Under the pieces are notes generated by a model. That model saw only the letters and a list, made by a program, of their open reading frames with translations. It was not told where the DNA came from and did no database searches. 64,000 nt of DNA, from contig NC_081817.1 of NCBI RefSeq assembly GCF_030704535.1, positions 26,165,001-26,229,000 on the forward strand. Direction: 5' to 3'. The position numbers were made by a program, and so were the translations under genes. Positions 37,559-50,155 of the stretch are shown piece by piece; position 1 is the first letter of the stretch; every line of letters starts with the position of its first letter. Source of the stretch: Vitis vinifera (taxonomy: Eukaryota; Streptophyta; Magnoliopsida; Vitales; Vitaceae).

Positions 37559-40500
37559 TTATTCATTACTGTCTACTCCATTGAAAAAATTGACCCTCTT
37601 CTTTGCTCTTCCCTTCCTCCCCCAATGACCTGTTTGGTAACTATCACCTTGAACCCTTGAGCATTTGTAACTCGATGTATTTTTATGAGAACCCTCTCTC
37701 TTCCGGCAACCACCATTCCAGACTCCCCAACCTCCACTAACTTTCCTCGATTCCAATTTTTTTGGCTCATTATTATGATTCTCCCACTGTTTCCAACCCT
37801 GTGACTTGTCTCCACTATCACTTCTATCCTTTGCAGCTTCCGTACCCTGAAAGGCACAGTATTTCCAAGGACTGTGACTATCAAATACATTTTTTTGCTT
37901 ATAAATACTGTTGTCCCAATGGTTCCCTCCCCAAGGATTATTCCCCAAGTCTCCCCCTTGTTTAAACCCCATAGATTCAGTGCCCTGACAGCCACGTTCC
38001 CAAGGATCATCCACAGTATCCAAATTCCTTGACTTATTCTGATAGTTCCATCCCTGGCTCCAACCTCCACATGCATTGTCCCTTTGAGCTGCATTAGCCT
38101 GGTTGCAGCTGCTGTTCCAATTATCAACACCATTATCCAAATTGCTTAACTGATTAATAGGCTTTGGCACCTCATTCCACATTCTCCAAGAATTACCCTC
38201 ACAATTTCCCCATGAATCGTCCCTCACAGCACCACTAGCCCAAGTACAACTGTGCTTCCAACGGTTATCATCACCATTCAAATTCCTTGACTCATTGATA
38301 TTTCCCCCCCACTGGTTCCTCACCCGTGCTTTTTCCTTCAAAACTCCCTGCACGTTCCAATATTCCCAAGGACTATCACCACCGTCAGGTTTTCTATAAT
38401 GCCCTTCTGTAGCATAACCAGACACTTGGGAGTTGGTTTTATCCAAATTCCTCAACTCAGTTTTACAACCACCCCACTTGTCCCAAGCCCATGCTCTATC
38501 CTTCAGAGTTTTCGGCATATTCAACTCCCAGGGATTGTCACCACTGGCTGGATTCCTATCATACCCTTCTGCAGTGTGACCAGGCAATGGACAGTTAGTC
38601 TTTTGATTTGAATCCCCCAACTTGCAATCTTGTTCTCTCTCATCAGGAGCAAAGAACTCTTTATCCAAGTTCCGCATTAGTTCTGGATCAATGTAAGGAT
38701 TCCAATCAATATTGTCAATATAGATATCTGGATCAGGCTGAGAGATGCTGCAGGGGATACCATTGATCTCTGCCCAAAAGCGTCTCTTTGCATTGTGGAA
38801 AGCCTCTTCACCAGCCAAATCATTCCAGTTAAGCACATCAACATGATAGTGTATATATTTCTTGGCATCCACAACCTTTCCCCATGGAATTCCTACAGAA
38901 GTGCAGAATCTCTTTTCCCATGAAGGCACACTGTTCTGCCACAAGCCTGAACAGGAATGAATCATTGGTTATCAGTTAAAACTCTACTCAAATCCATCAT
39001 CATAGTCAAAAGCGTATTCTACAGTATAACATGAATACCAATCATAAAAAAATAAATAAATAAATAAATAACAAATTTATATTTACTAGGTTAACTTTCC
39101 TTGCAGGTAAAAGAATTGGGGAAATCATGTATCATCTTCACCACATGCCTAGCTACCTCTCAACAATATGAGATAATTATGGAGTAGCAAAAGAAGCTCA
39201 CTCGAATACAGTTGAAAACCCATAAACTTCATAATTATCCATTGAAGAAATCTAACACAAATACCCCACATTCATTTCTTAAGACCATAAACAAGATGCT
39301 AAAAACAATAATTATTTTTCCAAATAAAAGGCAAGACATATTTTTGCAGAAATTATAACTAGCCTCTCTAGAAGCTTTTCCAAGCCAAAATCATCTTAAA
39401 GACATTGTTATCTAATGCTTTTTGGACCTCAACTTGTACTTTATGTCTTGTACAGAATATAAGAAACTTACTGAAAAATGGTTCAGACAATTCAGATATC
39501 TGATTCAATTCTAATTTCAGGTTGATGGTCAGCTATGGTGTATTTCACAAGCATTCCCCATTCATTGATGTGAATGCTAAAACCATCATCTTGATCAATG
39601 GATCAGAAGTCTTAAAACTTCTAGAATTGTTGGACCTGATAATGAAACCAAGTCACATAGCTGTACTTTCTCAACCTACTATGAGAAAGAACAATTCCCA
39701 ACTTAGATTCCAGTCCAGTTTTTGATGGAGATAATGACATTAAATTATGCACTTATGTTAGGCGTAAACATATGAAATGATAGATTTTATTATTTATGTT
39801 AGGGTCATTATTAATTATTGAAAATGTTTTATTAGAGTTACGGTTATTATAATTATTTTCCTACTAGAGTACTTCCCCAGTTGGTGGTAGTCAATGCTTC
39901 TTTGTTCTTCGGAAAGATCGTCCTGAAACTGATGATACTTGGATTACTGATTAGGAGTTTGGTTGACTTGATCCTGATCCTTTAAAGCAATATCTGCCAC
40001 AAAACTCATTGCAATCGAGTTCTTTTCAGCTGGGGGGAAATGATGGAGACAACGATGTTAAATTACACACTTTTGCTAGGCATAAACATAGGAAATAATA
40101 TATTTGTTATTTATTATTTATTTTAGGGTCATTATTAATTATTGATAACGTTTTCTTAAAGTTAGGATTATTATAATTAATTTCCTACTACAGTTAGGAT
40201 TGTCTATCTATATATAGGCCTAGTGATGTTAATTACTGCTGACTAATTTGATTAATATTATTCATAATTTCTTTGCAATATCTCTCTTCTACTTCTCTTC
40301 CTTCTTTTCTCTCTACTGTTCTACATCACTTTTACTTGCATAACCTGACAAAGCAGTTTTAAATCTTCTAGCAGCACATCATTGCAATAAAAACCGGAAA
40401 GTGAGATGACTTCAATCCCAATTAGATAAGACTATATTTTGCCAAAGCAATAATAAGGTAAAGAATTAAAGATATTTTGACCCCAGTATTAAGCATTAAT

Positions 40501-43500
40501 GTAATATACAAATTAAAATATCAAATGTTTGCAAGTAGAAATTATTGCTGTAACCAGATAAGTATGTTGTCAATTTTGTAGAACAAACCGGGAAAAGTCT
40601 GGCAGAACTTTGAAGATTTTCAACAGACAGTAGAAAATTATCAGCAAAAAACATCAAGAGATCATATTCAATGTATCACACGTTAAAAGGACAAGAAAAA
40701 AGTAATAATTAAGCATCAAATTTTCTCATGACATTTTTTCTAAAGAAATATATTTTTGCTTGCCTCTACGATATCCTATTTCATGGGAACTCAAACTCAT
40801 GAAGCTATTCTTAAAAGCTTCCATAGCTTTTAAGAACATGACTATGACCATTTGAGAGACATCATGTTCACGGGTAATTGCCCACTGAAAAACATGATGC
40901 CTGTGCCTGTCACAAACATTATTGGAAGAATACCAACGTCAATTCCTAAAAGAGTACTCTCTTTTGTGCTGAATTTTCGCACTACCCATGTTAACATACC
41001 TAATTTGTCCCTTTAGCTTATCCTAGTCTTTTACACTAATCATTCAACGGTGTTAACCCCAATATGCTCAAGGTCCCAGAATATTCCAGTAGAAGGAATC
41101 AGTCACTTTGAAGTGGCCAGATTTGTAAATTTGAAAAGTTTTGCACCCCTTGGAAATATTGGATAAAAAAAGAGTTTTAAATTGGTTGACATCAACCTAT
41201 CAACACGCTGCAATGTCAGCAGTCAACCCATGTGTTAATATTATGAATTTCAGTAGTAATAGCATGAATTTGACAAGTTATCAACATAAATGCTATCTAA
41301 AATAGAGTGCACCACATGCTTGGAAAATCAAATCCTTCACATTTAAGAATACAAAACAGTTGTAACTTCAGGGTGTCCAATATCTCAGGAATGATAATGC
41401 TTTTAAATCTGAAATAGCTCTATTATATTAGATCTTTCCCCTTAACATTCCATCTGTTCCAGCAGAAATATATACAGGAAAAATTTCCAGGCACAAATAT
41501 TTCTCTCTTTGAGGCTCATTTATCTACACGAGGATTTGGTGGTGCTCTTGGTTCGATGGGGGTTGGGGCAGTTGAATTTTCCCACAAAACATTTCCCTTG
41601 TTTTCTTGCATCCTACCCTTGCTATCTTTTTTGGTTTAGGCTTTTTATTGATCTTTAGGGAAAAGAGATCCAGTTCCTGCTATATCTTTTGCAATTGCTC
41701 CTCGGTCTGGGGTTTACCTTCCGTCTTTGACCACTATCGTACTTTTTTAAGAGTACTTCTCAAGGTTGCCTAAGTCTTTCATGTCTTTTATGGTTTACCA
41801 GAGAATATGATTTTGTAGAAACCCAAAGGGACTGCTTCTGGAGAGGATATGAAGAGGAGTATAGGTGTCATTTAGTTGGTGGGACTCCATCAGCAAACCG
41901 GTTGCAACTTAGGAGGGCAGTTCATCAGGGCTTCACTAGGCAAATGGTTGTAGATTCAATATGATATCGAGGGAGGTCAGGAGCTCAGGCATCATATCAC
42001 AGGCTTGTAGAAGAATATAATGAAGATCTGGCAGGGTCTGGAAGTGCATCTATTTCCTAGGAAGGGGAAATAGTTGAGCAGATTTAGAAAGATGGGATAG
42101 CTTCTGAGGTGTGGCAATTTTGGGAAGTGTGTTTACTTCCTTGGAAGGGATAGTGCAAGAGCTAGAGGATGTTTGGCAAATCAATTTAATCAACTCAATC
42201 AACTTAATATGATTTAATAACTTAATTTAAGTCGTTACATAGGTTAAGCATGTTTGGTAAAATAACTTAATATCACAACTTCAAGTTAAAGTTAACTTTT
42301 AAATATTAAGTCAAAATAGTTAACTTATTCTTAGTCTCAAATCTTTGGTCCTATTAACCCACATCTAATAAGAGTATATTTTACAACTATGATTCCACAT
42401 CTATGACTCATTTTTTATAATAAATATTTTGTGATTAATTTATGTATTAACAAGGCTTTAAGTATTCATGTTTAACAAACAAATTTATCACTTAAGATTA
42501 ATAAAAAGAAATATTAATTAAAATCAATAAGGATAAATATTTGTTAAAACAAATGAGGGCAAATATGTTAATTTGATTATTCAGAATACATTTTAATTAA
42601 AATTTACCAAACAACTTTAATACTTAAAGTAAAAATTAAGCGATAAGTTTTAAGTCAACAATTTAACAATAATTTAATTTAATGTTAACATAAGTCATTA
42701 AGTAATAAGCATTAAGTTTTAACAAATATCCTCTTAGACTTTGGTTGGAAAATTTGTGAGGAGATTAACCTTTACAGCTACTACTGCTGCTGCTACAAGC
42801 CTTTACCATCATTAGTCCTATTACTACTACCACTATTGCTAGCCTTTACTACCATGAGAATTTATTACTACTACTGCTTGCCACAACCATTTCCTTCTTT
42901 TGTTTTGGGGGTGATGGGGAAAGATAGAAGGGTTCTAACTTCTAACAATCCCAATGTTTACCCGACCTCTTCAAGATTCATAGCTAGAGTTAGTTAATGC
43001 CTTCTTCAGGTTAACTTGAACTAGGGTGTTGGAGGTGGAGCCTACTACAATTATTATCATTGTGTCCTTCTTTTGTTGTGGAGGAGATTGGGGAAGATGG
43101 AAAGGAAGCGATATTTAGTCATTCTCTTCAAGACCAGGAGCAAATGTGAGTAGATGCCTTCTGGACTAGGGCGTTGGGGGAAGAGCAGCATGGTAATAGA
43201 TGGGGAAGGCTGCTTCTCTGAGAAGGCATTATGTGGAGCTTTGTAGGATGAATACCTTGGAACGAGACAGAGCAGCTAGGTTCCCAGTATACTGTCCTTC
43301 TTGGCCTAGACTGCCATGCAAGTCTAGGCTATCAATTGCCTTGTGCATATAAAAAAGATTCTTCTCAAAGGTTGCCAGTGCAAAAGAAATGATAAATCAC
43401 TGAACCATTTGTTACTTCAGTGCAGTGTTGCTATAGAGTTATGATCTGTCATTTTCTTTTTCTTCTGGTAGGGTGTTATCCAGGCAATGCCAAAGATTGT

Positions 43501-45392
43501 CAAGGATCTTCCTAAAGTTGACAGGGAGATCTGTTAGAAAGAGGAGTTTGGTGAGCATCTACTTTGTGTTTGCTGTGGATGCTCTGTATTCTGGAACAAA
43601 AGGAATACAAAGACTTTGGAGGGGTACTGGTAGCCAGTGTTACAGGTCAAGCATTCTACTCTACTTTGTTGATTTGGCTCTCAGGTCATGTTTCAAAGTG
43701 AAGAGGGTCCATTTGATTTTCTTAGGCAAGCCAAATTGTATTCTAGCAGTCTTCATTCACCAGGGTCATGCTATACACAAATCTTCAAGTTGTAAGACAC
43801 CTTCTATGATGGTAGGGGAACATTGCAAGAAACATAAAAATGCTATCATATTAAGCGAAAAAAAATTGAGGTGGTAGATGATTTAAACCAGTTACCATGT
43901 TCAGCTTCCTTTGATAGCTATGTCTGAGACCATCAGGTCTATAGGGTTTTATGAAACATACACTCTTCCAGTGTCATGCATGGACTGAGTTAGAAGATAA
44001 CAAATCTAAACTTACCAAACTGAAGCAACTTAACTAATATAATACAACATTACAATAACACAGCTATCTGATGATAATTTTCACATAAATTGATCCATGA
44101 TAATTATTCCAAAGATATTAGTAACTATAGAAATTAAGTAAAATCTGGAAAATCTAATCAGGCACCCAGATTGTTTGTGCCCATCTTCCCTAATGAAATG
44201 TCAAGAATATCCATCATCACTTCACTAGTGTTGTAAATACTTATGGCCACTTCATGAGAAACCATACATGTCGCAAAGTGGGAAAGACTGGCACCTATTA
44301 ATGTTTCAAGCCAGGTTTCCATGCATGTTCTTCCCCTAATTGAATTTTTTTTTTTCCTTGAGTTCACATCACTTGAAATTTTTGGATAACTGTACCAAAC
44401 TAAATCTCCCAAAAATAACCATTTACAGCCCTCTCTTCAACTAATAGTCATGAAACACTTGCTTAAAAAAGAATGAGTTTGATACTCTCAACCTCTAATA
44501 TTCTCTGTGTTTCTTCGAAATTCCCAACACACACATGTAGAACGTGTGGGCACCTCTGGTTTCCATAACATTACCGTTGTTACTGTTATTTATAACAAAT
44601 ACTTATTAAATCATACAGCTATTAACTAACACATGCACAACAACCTATAGTTCCTGCCTATCAAAAAAAAAAAAACAACAACAACAACATATAGTTCCTA
44701 CACATTTAGCAACCTATATAAAACCTGTTTGAGTACACTGCATAATCAGCAATGCAGAAATCAAATTTCTGTTTTCACTCATTTCCTCTATCAGATTCTT
44801 TTTCGAATTCCTTTTGTTTTTTTCACACGGCAGCATTAACCCACATCAATGAACAAACAAAATTATGCCCTGTTTGGTTGCTGAGAATTCACAACAAAAA
44901 GAACTAAACCAAAATCCCCCACGCAAGGATCCTAATCAAACTGTTTGGCATAGTTGAAACCACAAGCAAAGAAAACATTGATTCGAAATTCCATTTCTTC
45001 CATTTTTCTTTTATTTCTTTTCCCACATTTTCCCAGCAATCAAACTGAGCATCATACCACAAAATACTGAAATATACATACACTTACAAAAAGCCCCATT
45101 CATCGGAGACCGCTGAAAGCAATCAACATTAAATAAACATCCCCAAAACACATGCACATTCAATTTCAACGAAAAATAGCCGTTTCTAATCAAACCCATA
45201 AAAGAATTTCAATCTTTGAACAATTTAACACGAAACCATTAAGATTAAACTCAAATCCAAAATTAAATTGTGAAATTCCAAATAGAAATTTATACCAGGA
45301 TGGGGAGGAGGCCTTGGAGCAGGTCCAGTGTGGTGTGACCTTGGAGATTCATAATTATAATTTCTTCTCTGGTTTCTTTTCCAATTTCCCAT
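37559..45392 (-). CDS. Plant-specific protein of unknown function with W-rich repeats
   Basis: Exons 45392-45296 and 38946-37559 join at a GT-AG intron of 6.3 kb (CAT CCT G | GC TTG TGG) to give 494 residues. The start is MGNWKRNQRRNYNYESPRSH with a Pro-rich stretch after it. Residues ~34-125 look like a conserved globular part (LWQNSVPSWEKRFC, EEAFHNAKRRFWAEINGIPC, PDPDIYIDNIDWN). Residues ~125-430 hold about six diverged units of 42-70 residues built on NLD, a D(D/N/S)PW or similar core and one or two W-G/W-x-x-W motifs. The tail is basic (GRKGRAKKRVNFF). I recall similar plant proteins annotated only as uncharacterised, and assign no function. The W and G/N richness might suggest an RNA- or protein-binding scaffold, but that is a guess. 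Confidence 0.8.
39725..40335 (+). mobile_element. Gypsy-type polyprotein tail and LTR remnant in intron
   Basis: Plus-strand translation near 39930-40030 reads DTWITD and LDPDPLKQYLPQNSLQSSSF, like the C-terminal chromodomain-like tail of Ty3/Gypsy polyproteins. A block starting GATGGAGA(T/C)AA lies on both sides (39725-39869 and 40040-40187, about 85% alike by eye), so LTR-like sequence is duplicated around the coding scrap. The segment ends CTGTTCTACATCA, a plausible LTR end. Stops interrupt the frame; it is a fossil. Confidence 0.45.
42166..42735. repeat. MITE-like repeat family B, copy 1 (in intron)
   Basis: It begins GAGGATGTTTGGCAAATCAA and closes with AGTTTTAACAAATATCCTC, an inverted relative. 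The interior repeats TTAATAACTTAATTTAAGT-like words. It is non-coding and lies inside the long intron of the W-rich gene. Relatives are at 46555-46945 and 47510-47787. Confidence 0.5.
43355..43640 (+). mobile_element. LINE zinc-finger-region remnant (zf-RVT like) in intron
   Basis: The plus strand translates, with stops, to CQCKRNDKSLNHLLLQCSVA, then a stretch with IQAMPKIVKDLP and WNKRNTKTLEG. Plant LINE polyproteins end in the same order: C-x-C ... H-x-L-x-x-C, a linker, then W-x-x-R-N-x-x-x-F/L-E-G. The frame is broken, so this is a relic in the long intron. Confidence 0.5.
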
Positions 45393-45547
45393 TTTCACCC
45401 AAAACACAACCACACGAGAAAGCTCAAATCCTCAAATCCCTCTTCTTATCAGAGTCTTGAGAGAGAAAACGAGGCATTCAGAATCAAATCTGGAGCAAGA
45501 ACCTCACACGGGAAGCAGAGAAAACTTCAAAACAGATGGATGATAAG

Positions 45548-45562
45548 TATTTATAGGCCCAG
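45548..45562 (-). promoter_or_regulatory. Probable core promoter of the W-rich gene (TATA + GGGCC)
   Basis: On the gene strand GCTGGGCCTATAAATA is seen, with TATAAATA at 45555-45548. It lies about 155 bases before the start ATG. GGGCC directly upstream resembles the core of site II elements (TGGGCY) common in plant growth-associated genes. The expected leader is about 125 bases. Confidence 0.5.
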
Positions 45563-45700
45563 CTTTCTAAGAAATTACTATTTTGCCAATCTTCCTTATG
45601 TAACTATTTCATTTTTCTTTTTTTCAAAAATTAAATTTTAATCCCCTTTTTTACCAGCCAGCTTAGAAATAGTGATTTTGTTTTTAAAAAATTTATGAAG

Positions 45701-46070
45701 GGTCTATTTGGTAACTGTTTTTTAAAATAATTCTAAGAAATAATTTTTAAAAATTATTTTATAATGTTTTATAAAATAAAAGTTTGTTTGAAAACTTAAA
45801 ATATTTTAACTTATTTTAATATTTTAAAATGTGTTTTAAAAAAATTTACTTTTAATATTTTATTTTTAATCATTCAACATATTTATATAATTATTTTTTA
45901 TAACAATTTTAAAAAATAAATAAAATAATATAAAACAACCAAAAGATGTTTTTTGAAAACATCACCTTTTTTTATTCTTAAGAATAGAAAATATAAAACA
46001 TGTTTTTAATTATCAATCATGTTTTTCTAATTTTTTATTATATTCTAGAAAATAATTACCAAACAACCAC
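45701..46070 (+). repeat. MITE-like repeat family A, third copy
   Basis: Starts GGTCTATTTGGTAACTGTTT and ends ATAATTACCAAACAACC, an inverted terminal pair. The interior matches 13081-13464 in order (TTTAATATTTTATTTTTAATCAT, AACCAAAAGATGTT, ATTCTTAAGAATAGAAAA). It lies just upstream of the W-rich gene. Confidence 0.55.
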
Positions 46071-46554
46071 TTAAAAATAATCACTTAAAAAAATTCGTCT
46101 AAAAATCCTCTTAAATGATAAAAATTTACAATAAAATAGTCACATTTTTTAGCCTCTTTTTATTACTTCATTATTTCAAATATGGGTATTTATTTTTACC
46201 ATTAACCTTAATTTTCCATTGTTGAAGGGATTTGAGTGGTATTACCTAAATTGTAGAGGCCATTTTTTGGATTTTAATTGAAGCACTGATCAAAAGAAAA
46301 GTGATATAAATTCAGGGATAAAAATATAAATTTATGATATGTTTTCGTTTTTTAGTAAGCAAGAATCTAACATTATATTTGTCATTTATACAATAAAATA
46401 AATGTGCTTAAAGGTCAGATTTTATTTACCTTTTAGGGATTTTGGTAATCCACCTGCACTTCCCTATTTGAATAGGGGGTTGGTATTTTTTTTATTGTTA
46501 ATAAAATCACAAATCATTATTGAAAAAATTAAAATTTTATTTATTAACATTAAC

Positions 46555-46945
46555 CAAAAATGTAAAGTCGATTTGATAGAATTTAATAATTTAAGTTCAC
46601 TTTAAGTTAAATTATTCTTAAATTATTGACTTAAAACTTATTACTTAATTCTTAATTTAATTTAAGTATTAAGTTTATTTAATAAAATTAATATTTATTT
46701 TTATAAATTATAATTAGGGTAAAAGAAATCAAATGACAATAGAGGTCATAGAGTAATAAAAGAAATTGTGGAGGCAACTAGAATAAATAATGGTAAAAAA
46801 GTAAACTGAAGACGTGAACTTAAAAAAAGGTTAACTTAAAGTTATTTTTAATTTTAAGTTTTTATCAAATATATTTAATTTATTTAATGACTTAAATTAA
46901 GTTATTAAGCCACTTTAAATTATTAAATTGGTTTATTAAACACCC
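46555..46945. repeat. MITE-like repeat family B, copy 2
   Basis: A/T-rich stretch with TTTAATAATTTAAGTTCACT near the start and AATTGGTTTATTAAACACCC at the end, matching the termini and interior words of the other family B copies. Ends are approximate. Confidence 0.4.
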
Positions 46946-47509
46946 GTTAAATCTAAAAAAATGTTAATTCCAACTTCATAAATTATTTGCTAATTTAAAA
47001 ATACTTAAATTTTAAATAATTTTTTTTATATTTTCTTTCATATTTTTCTTGCACACCAACTCATGCATAGACCAAACTATGGGTGAACATGGGTTGGGTT
47101 TGGCTCACTGGACTCAGCGGTCTGGACTTGGAGTTTGGGAGGGCTTGGCCATGTTTCTTGGGATGTAAGCCTATGGGCTGAGGCTAGACTTCTGTGGTTG
47201 CCAACCCAACATGTGATAGAGAACTAAATTTACTTATTTTTACCAGTTTCATTGGTCATCAAGGTATTAGGGGTATATTTGGTTGCGTTTTTGTTTCTGA
47301 ATTTTTATTTTTATAATTAAAATTTTGAAAATGCTTTCAAAAATCATATTTTTTTAACATGTTTTGACTTTTTGTTGTTAAAATTTGATTACAAAAATTG
47401 AAAAAAAAATAAAGATTTCAATTTTTTTTTATAATTTTAAAATGAGAAATTAGCAATTATATTAACCTACATCTCTTTTTTCATCAAAACCAGCAAGACT
47501 GATATCTCG

Positions 47510-47787
47510 AAGGTATTTGGTAAATCAACTTAATAACTTAAAGTAACTTAATAATTTAAAGTAACTTAATAACTTAATTTAAGTTATTAAATAAATTAAA
47601 CATATTTATTAAAATAACTTAATATCATAACTTAAAATTAAAAATAATTAGTATTAAATCAAAATAATTAATATATTCTTATTTAAATCTAAAATTATTT
47701 TTTTTATTAAATTGAGATTTATATAAATTAAATCATTTAATCATTAAGTAGCTTTAGGTAATTAAGTTGATTTATCAAACATCCCCT
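47510..47787. repeat. MITE-like repeat family B, compact copy with clear TIRs
   Basis: The left end AGGTATTTGGTAAATCAACT matches the reverse complement of the right end, GGATGTTTGATAAATCAACT, and the similarity extends for about 30 bases. The element is 278 bases long, A/T-rich and non-coding, which fits a MITE. Confidence 0.6.
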
Positions 47788-48406
47788 TCATCTATAAACA
47801 TTAAAGATGATTGTCATAAAAAAAAAAAAACTTTTTTCCTTGTTTTTATATAATTACCAAATATGTTTTTATTTTTACAAGTATATTATATAATAAATAT
47901 AAATAAAAAGGTTAAAAAAATATTATATCCTAGCATCCTTATTTTGTTAATAGACCAAATACTAGTATGTTATATCATATATTTTTTGGAAAATAATATT
48001 TTCTATAATTTTCTTTTCTTCCCTTTGATTTGTCTCCTGTTCTTCGGTCCATGTGGTAGACAAGAAAACAGGTGAAACAAAACAATGCTCTGATGTCACA
48101 ATTGTTTGAAGAATCAGATAAGTCTTGTTGCAGAGAAAGAAAAAGGAAAATGGGAGTACTACAATTTTTTCTGTTCCATATGAAGCTTTCTCAGAAGCCA
48201 AACAGAAAACTGGAAAATAAGGATTTTCAAGAACACATTTCAGGTTCTACCAAGCATGAACAGGGGAAAATGATGATGGGAAAAACATATCTTGTCAATT
48301 TTTATTTTTTTTTCCATTCAAATTTATTGTATCAATAGAATTATGCAATCCAAACAAACACACCCAATAGAATTTCTTGCTGCAGACAACCGGGGAATTA
48401 AATAAT
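47788..48406. other. 3' flank of the IQD gene, no gene seen
   Basis: Opposing short frames at 47962-48201 and 48072-48338 show no recognisable domain. The right-hand part is probably IQD 3' UTR. Confidence 0.4.
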
Positions 48407-50155
48407 CTAGAGGCGTCGATCCCAGTTCAGCAATGAGCATTCAGAATCAAAGCTGAGTTCCTTAGTGGATCTGCTTGATTTTATAGGGCCAGGACCTCTT
48501 AAGCTTGGAGACCTCTGCTGAGGCATGCCTGGTTTACTGATCCTACTACAATTTGTTGCTTCACTGCTGATGGAAGATATGAGGGAGAGCCTATTCTTGT
48601 GTGGTGAATTGCTATCAGAGAAAGTGTCTAAGCTCCCTGGCCTTAGCTTTGGTGAGCTCACTGATCTTACCTTGGCTTTGGCAGATTCAGTGGCAGCCAT
48701 GTAGGTTGGGATAGGAGGGCTTGAGAATGAGTTTTCGTCTCCGATGGACCGCTCTTTTCTGTGATGAAATGATCTCCTTGGGACTAATACTGGTGAACCC
48801 AGTCCTTCAATGTGGTACTGTCTCTGATTGTTTCTGGGTGTATGTTGTTTTCCTGGAAATTCCTCTCTGCTTCTTGCATTTGAAGACCAAACTGTGTCCA
48901 GACTTGGGAGTTCTTCCCTTTTGGCCACTTGGGTGTCCACCCATTTCTCCAACCAGTACCTCCATCTTCCATTCAGCTTGTTCTGCTCCGATTCTGCTGG
49001 TTTATGGATACTTTTCCTCTCCTATGAACACAGACCCAGTAAGAGAATCTACACCTGAAAAAAGGACTAGTCTGAATACCTTAATGGAAGGAACTCTTAC
49101 CCTTTGGCCAAATGTGTATTCCTTTATCCGCTCTCTCTTCATCACAGCCTCTTTCTTGCTCAAGAACAAGGCATTTCCCTCTTCCTTTGACAAAAGGCTA
49201 TCATCCCACCTTCTCTGGCTGTTTGAGTCCATCTGACAGACATAAAGACTTGCGAGATTTAACCGAAAAAGATGGTGCCTGTTGAATTTTAGTTCATGAT
49301 TTTCATCACAAGGGACTAATCTTTTTCAGGCCTACCTTAATTACCTTGTCTTTCAGATCCTGCAGCTGTTTGATGTCATCACAATTCACACATTCTTCTG
49401 CCTTCTGACATCTCCTTGCACAGACTTGTGACTGGATATTCACAATGGACTGCAAGCACTTCAGAGTAGTAATGGCTTGCCGTCTAACTGCTCTGCCTCG
49501 TACAATTGCCTGCAGCCTCACTAGCCCCTTCAATGCTCTCAAAGCTTTCCTTGCCTGCAAGACCCTCCAGCATAAGTCCATGGATTTCATTCTTGGTAAG
49601 AATGGAAGATTTTATCTGTAGTAATGGAAGAGTTGAACTCACAAGATAACCTCGAAAGGCGGTTTGAATTTTAATGGCAGCTAGAACTTGGTCTTCGCTC
49701 TCATGATGGAGATCAGGCAGAGGAGTGGCAATGATTGGGATTTCAACAGGCGGGGTTTCTTCGGTTTTCTTGTCACATTCTTCTGTGGCTTGTGGGGTGG
49801 TAGTGAGCCTAACAACCTCAGCAGCAGCGCGGGCAGCTGCAACAGCAGCTTCAGCAGCAGCAGCAGTGGCAATGGCCACTGTTAAGGCATGCTTGCTCTG
49901 TTCCTCCTCTGCTTCACTCAGGACTCTTTCCTTTACTGGTGATGGTGGAGCTTCTATAGAGGCCAATCTTTTGATTTTCAGCCTCCCAAACAGCCATCTC
50001 CTTCTCTTTTCCTGAGAAAAATTGAGGCCTTGAGTAGTAGAACCAGGCAATGAAACCAAACAAACAAGCAGCATATCTACCTTTTCGGTTTTTGGGTGTG
50101 TCTCTGGAATAAAGAACCTCTTCACTATATGGAACCAGCTCCTCCTCTTCGCCAT
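48407..50155 (-). CDS. IQ67-domain calmodulin-binding protein (IQD11/12-like)
   Basis: Five exons on the minus strand: 50155-50081, 50011-49643, 49554-49336, 49232-49101, 49018-48407, giving 468 residues in consistent phase. It starts [18 protein letters not shown], typical of the family, then [19 protein letters not shown]. An Ala-rich helix-like stretch (residues ~66-93) precedes the IQ67 domain: [13 protein letters not shown], then [20 protein letters not shown] and VRRQA (about 136-175). The exon 2/3 join falls inside the IQ motif, as is usual for IQDs. Near the C-terminus is [20 protein letters not shown], the DUF4005 signature. IQDs are scaffolds that bind calmodulin and microtubules and shape cell growth. 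The exon 5 acceptor is an unusual GAG (at 49019) chosen to keep the frame. Subfamily is inferred from the N-terminus. Confidence 0.88.

Noticed and set aside
37573..38133. 186-codon minus-strand frame in the W-rich exon
   Set aside because: It overlaps the supported frame in another phase and has no start context or similarity that I recognise.
41820..42160. Possible retroelement gag-like fragment in the long intron
   Set aside because: Broken frames show no motif that I can name, so left unassigned.
49688..50015. Plus-strand Ser/Ala-rich frames opposite the IQD gene
   Set aside because: They are mirror images of the Ala-rich IQD exon 2 and have no independent domain or splice support.
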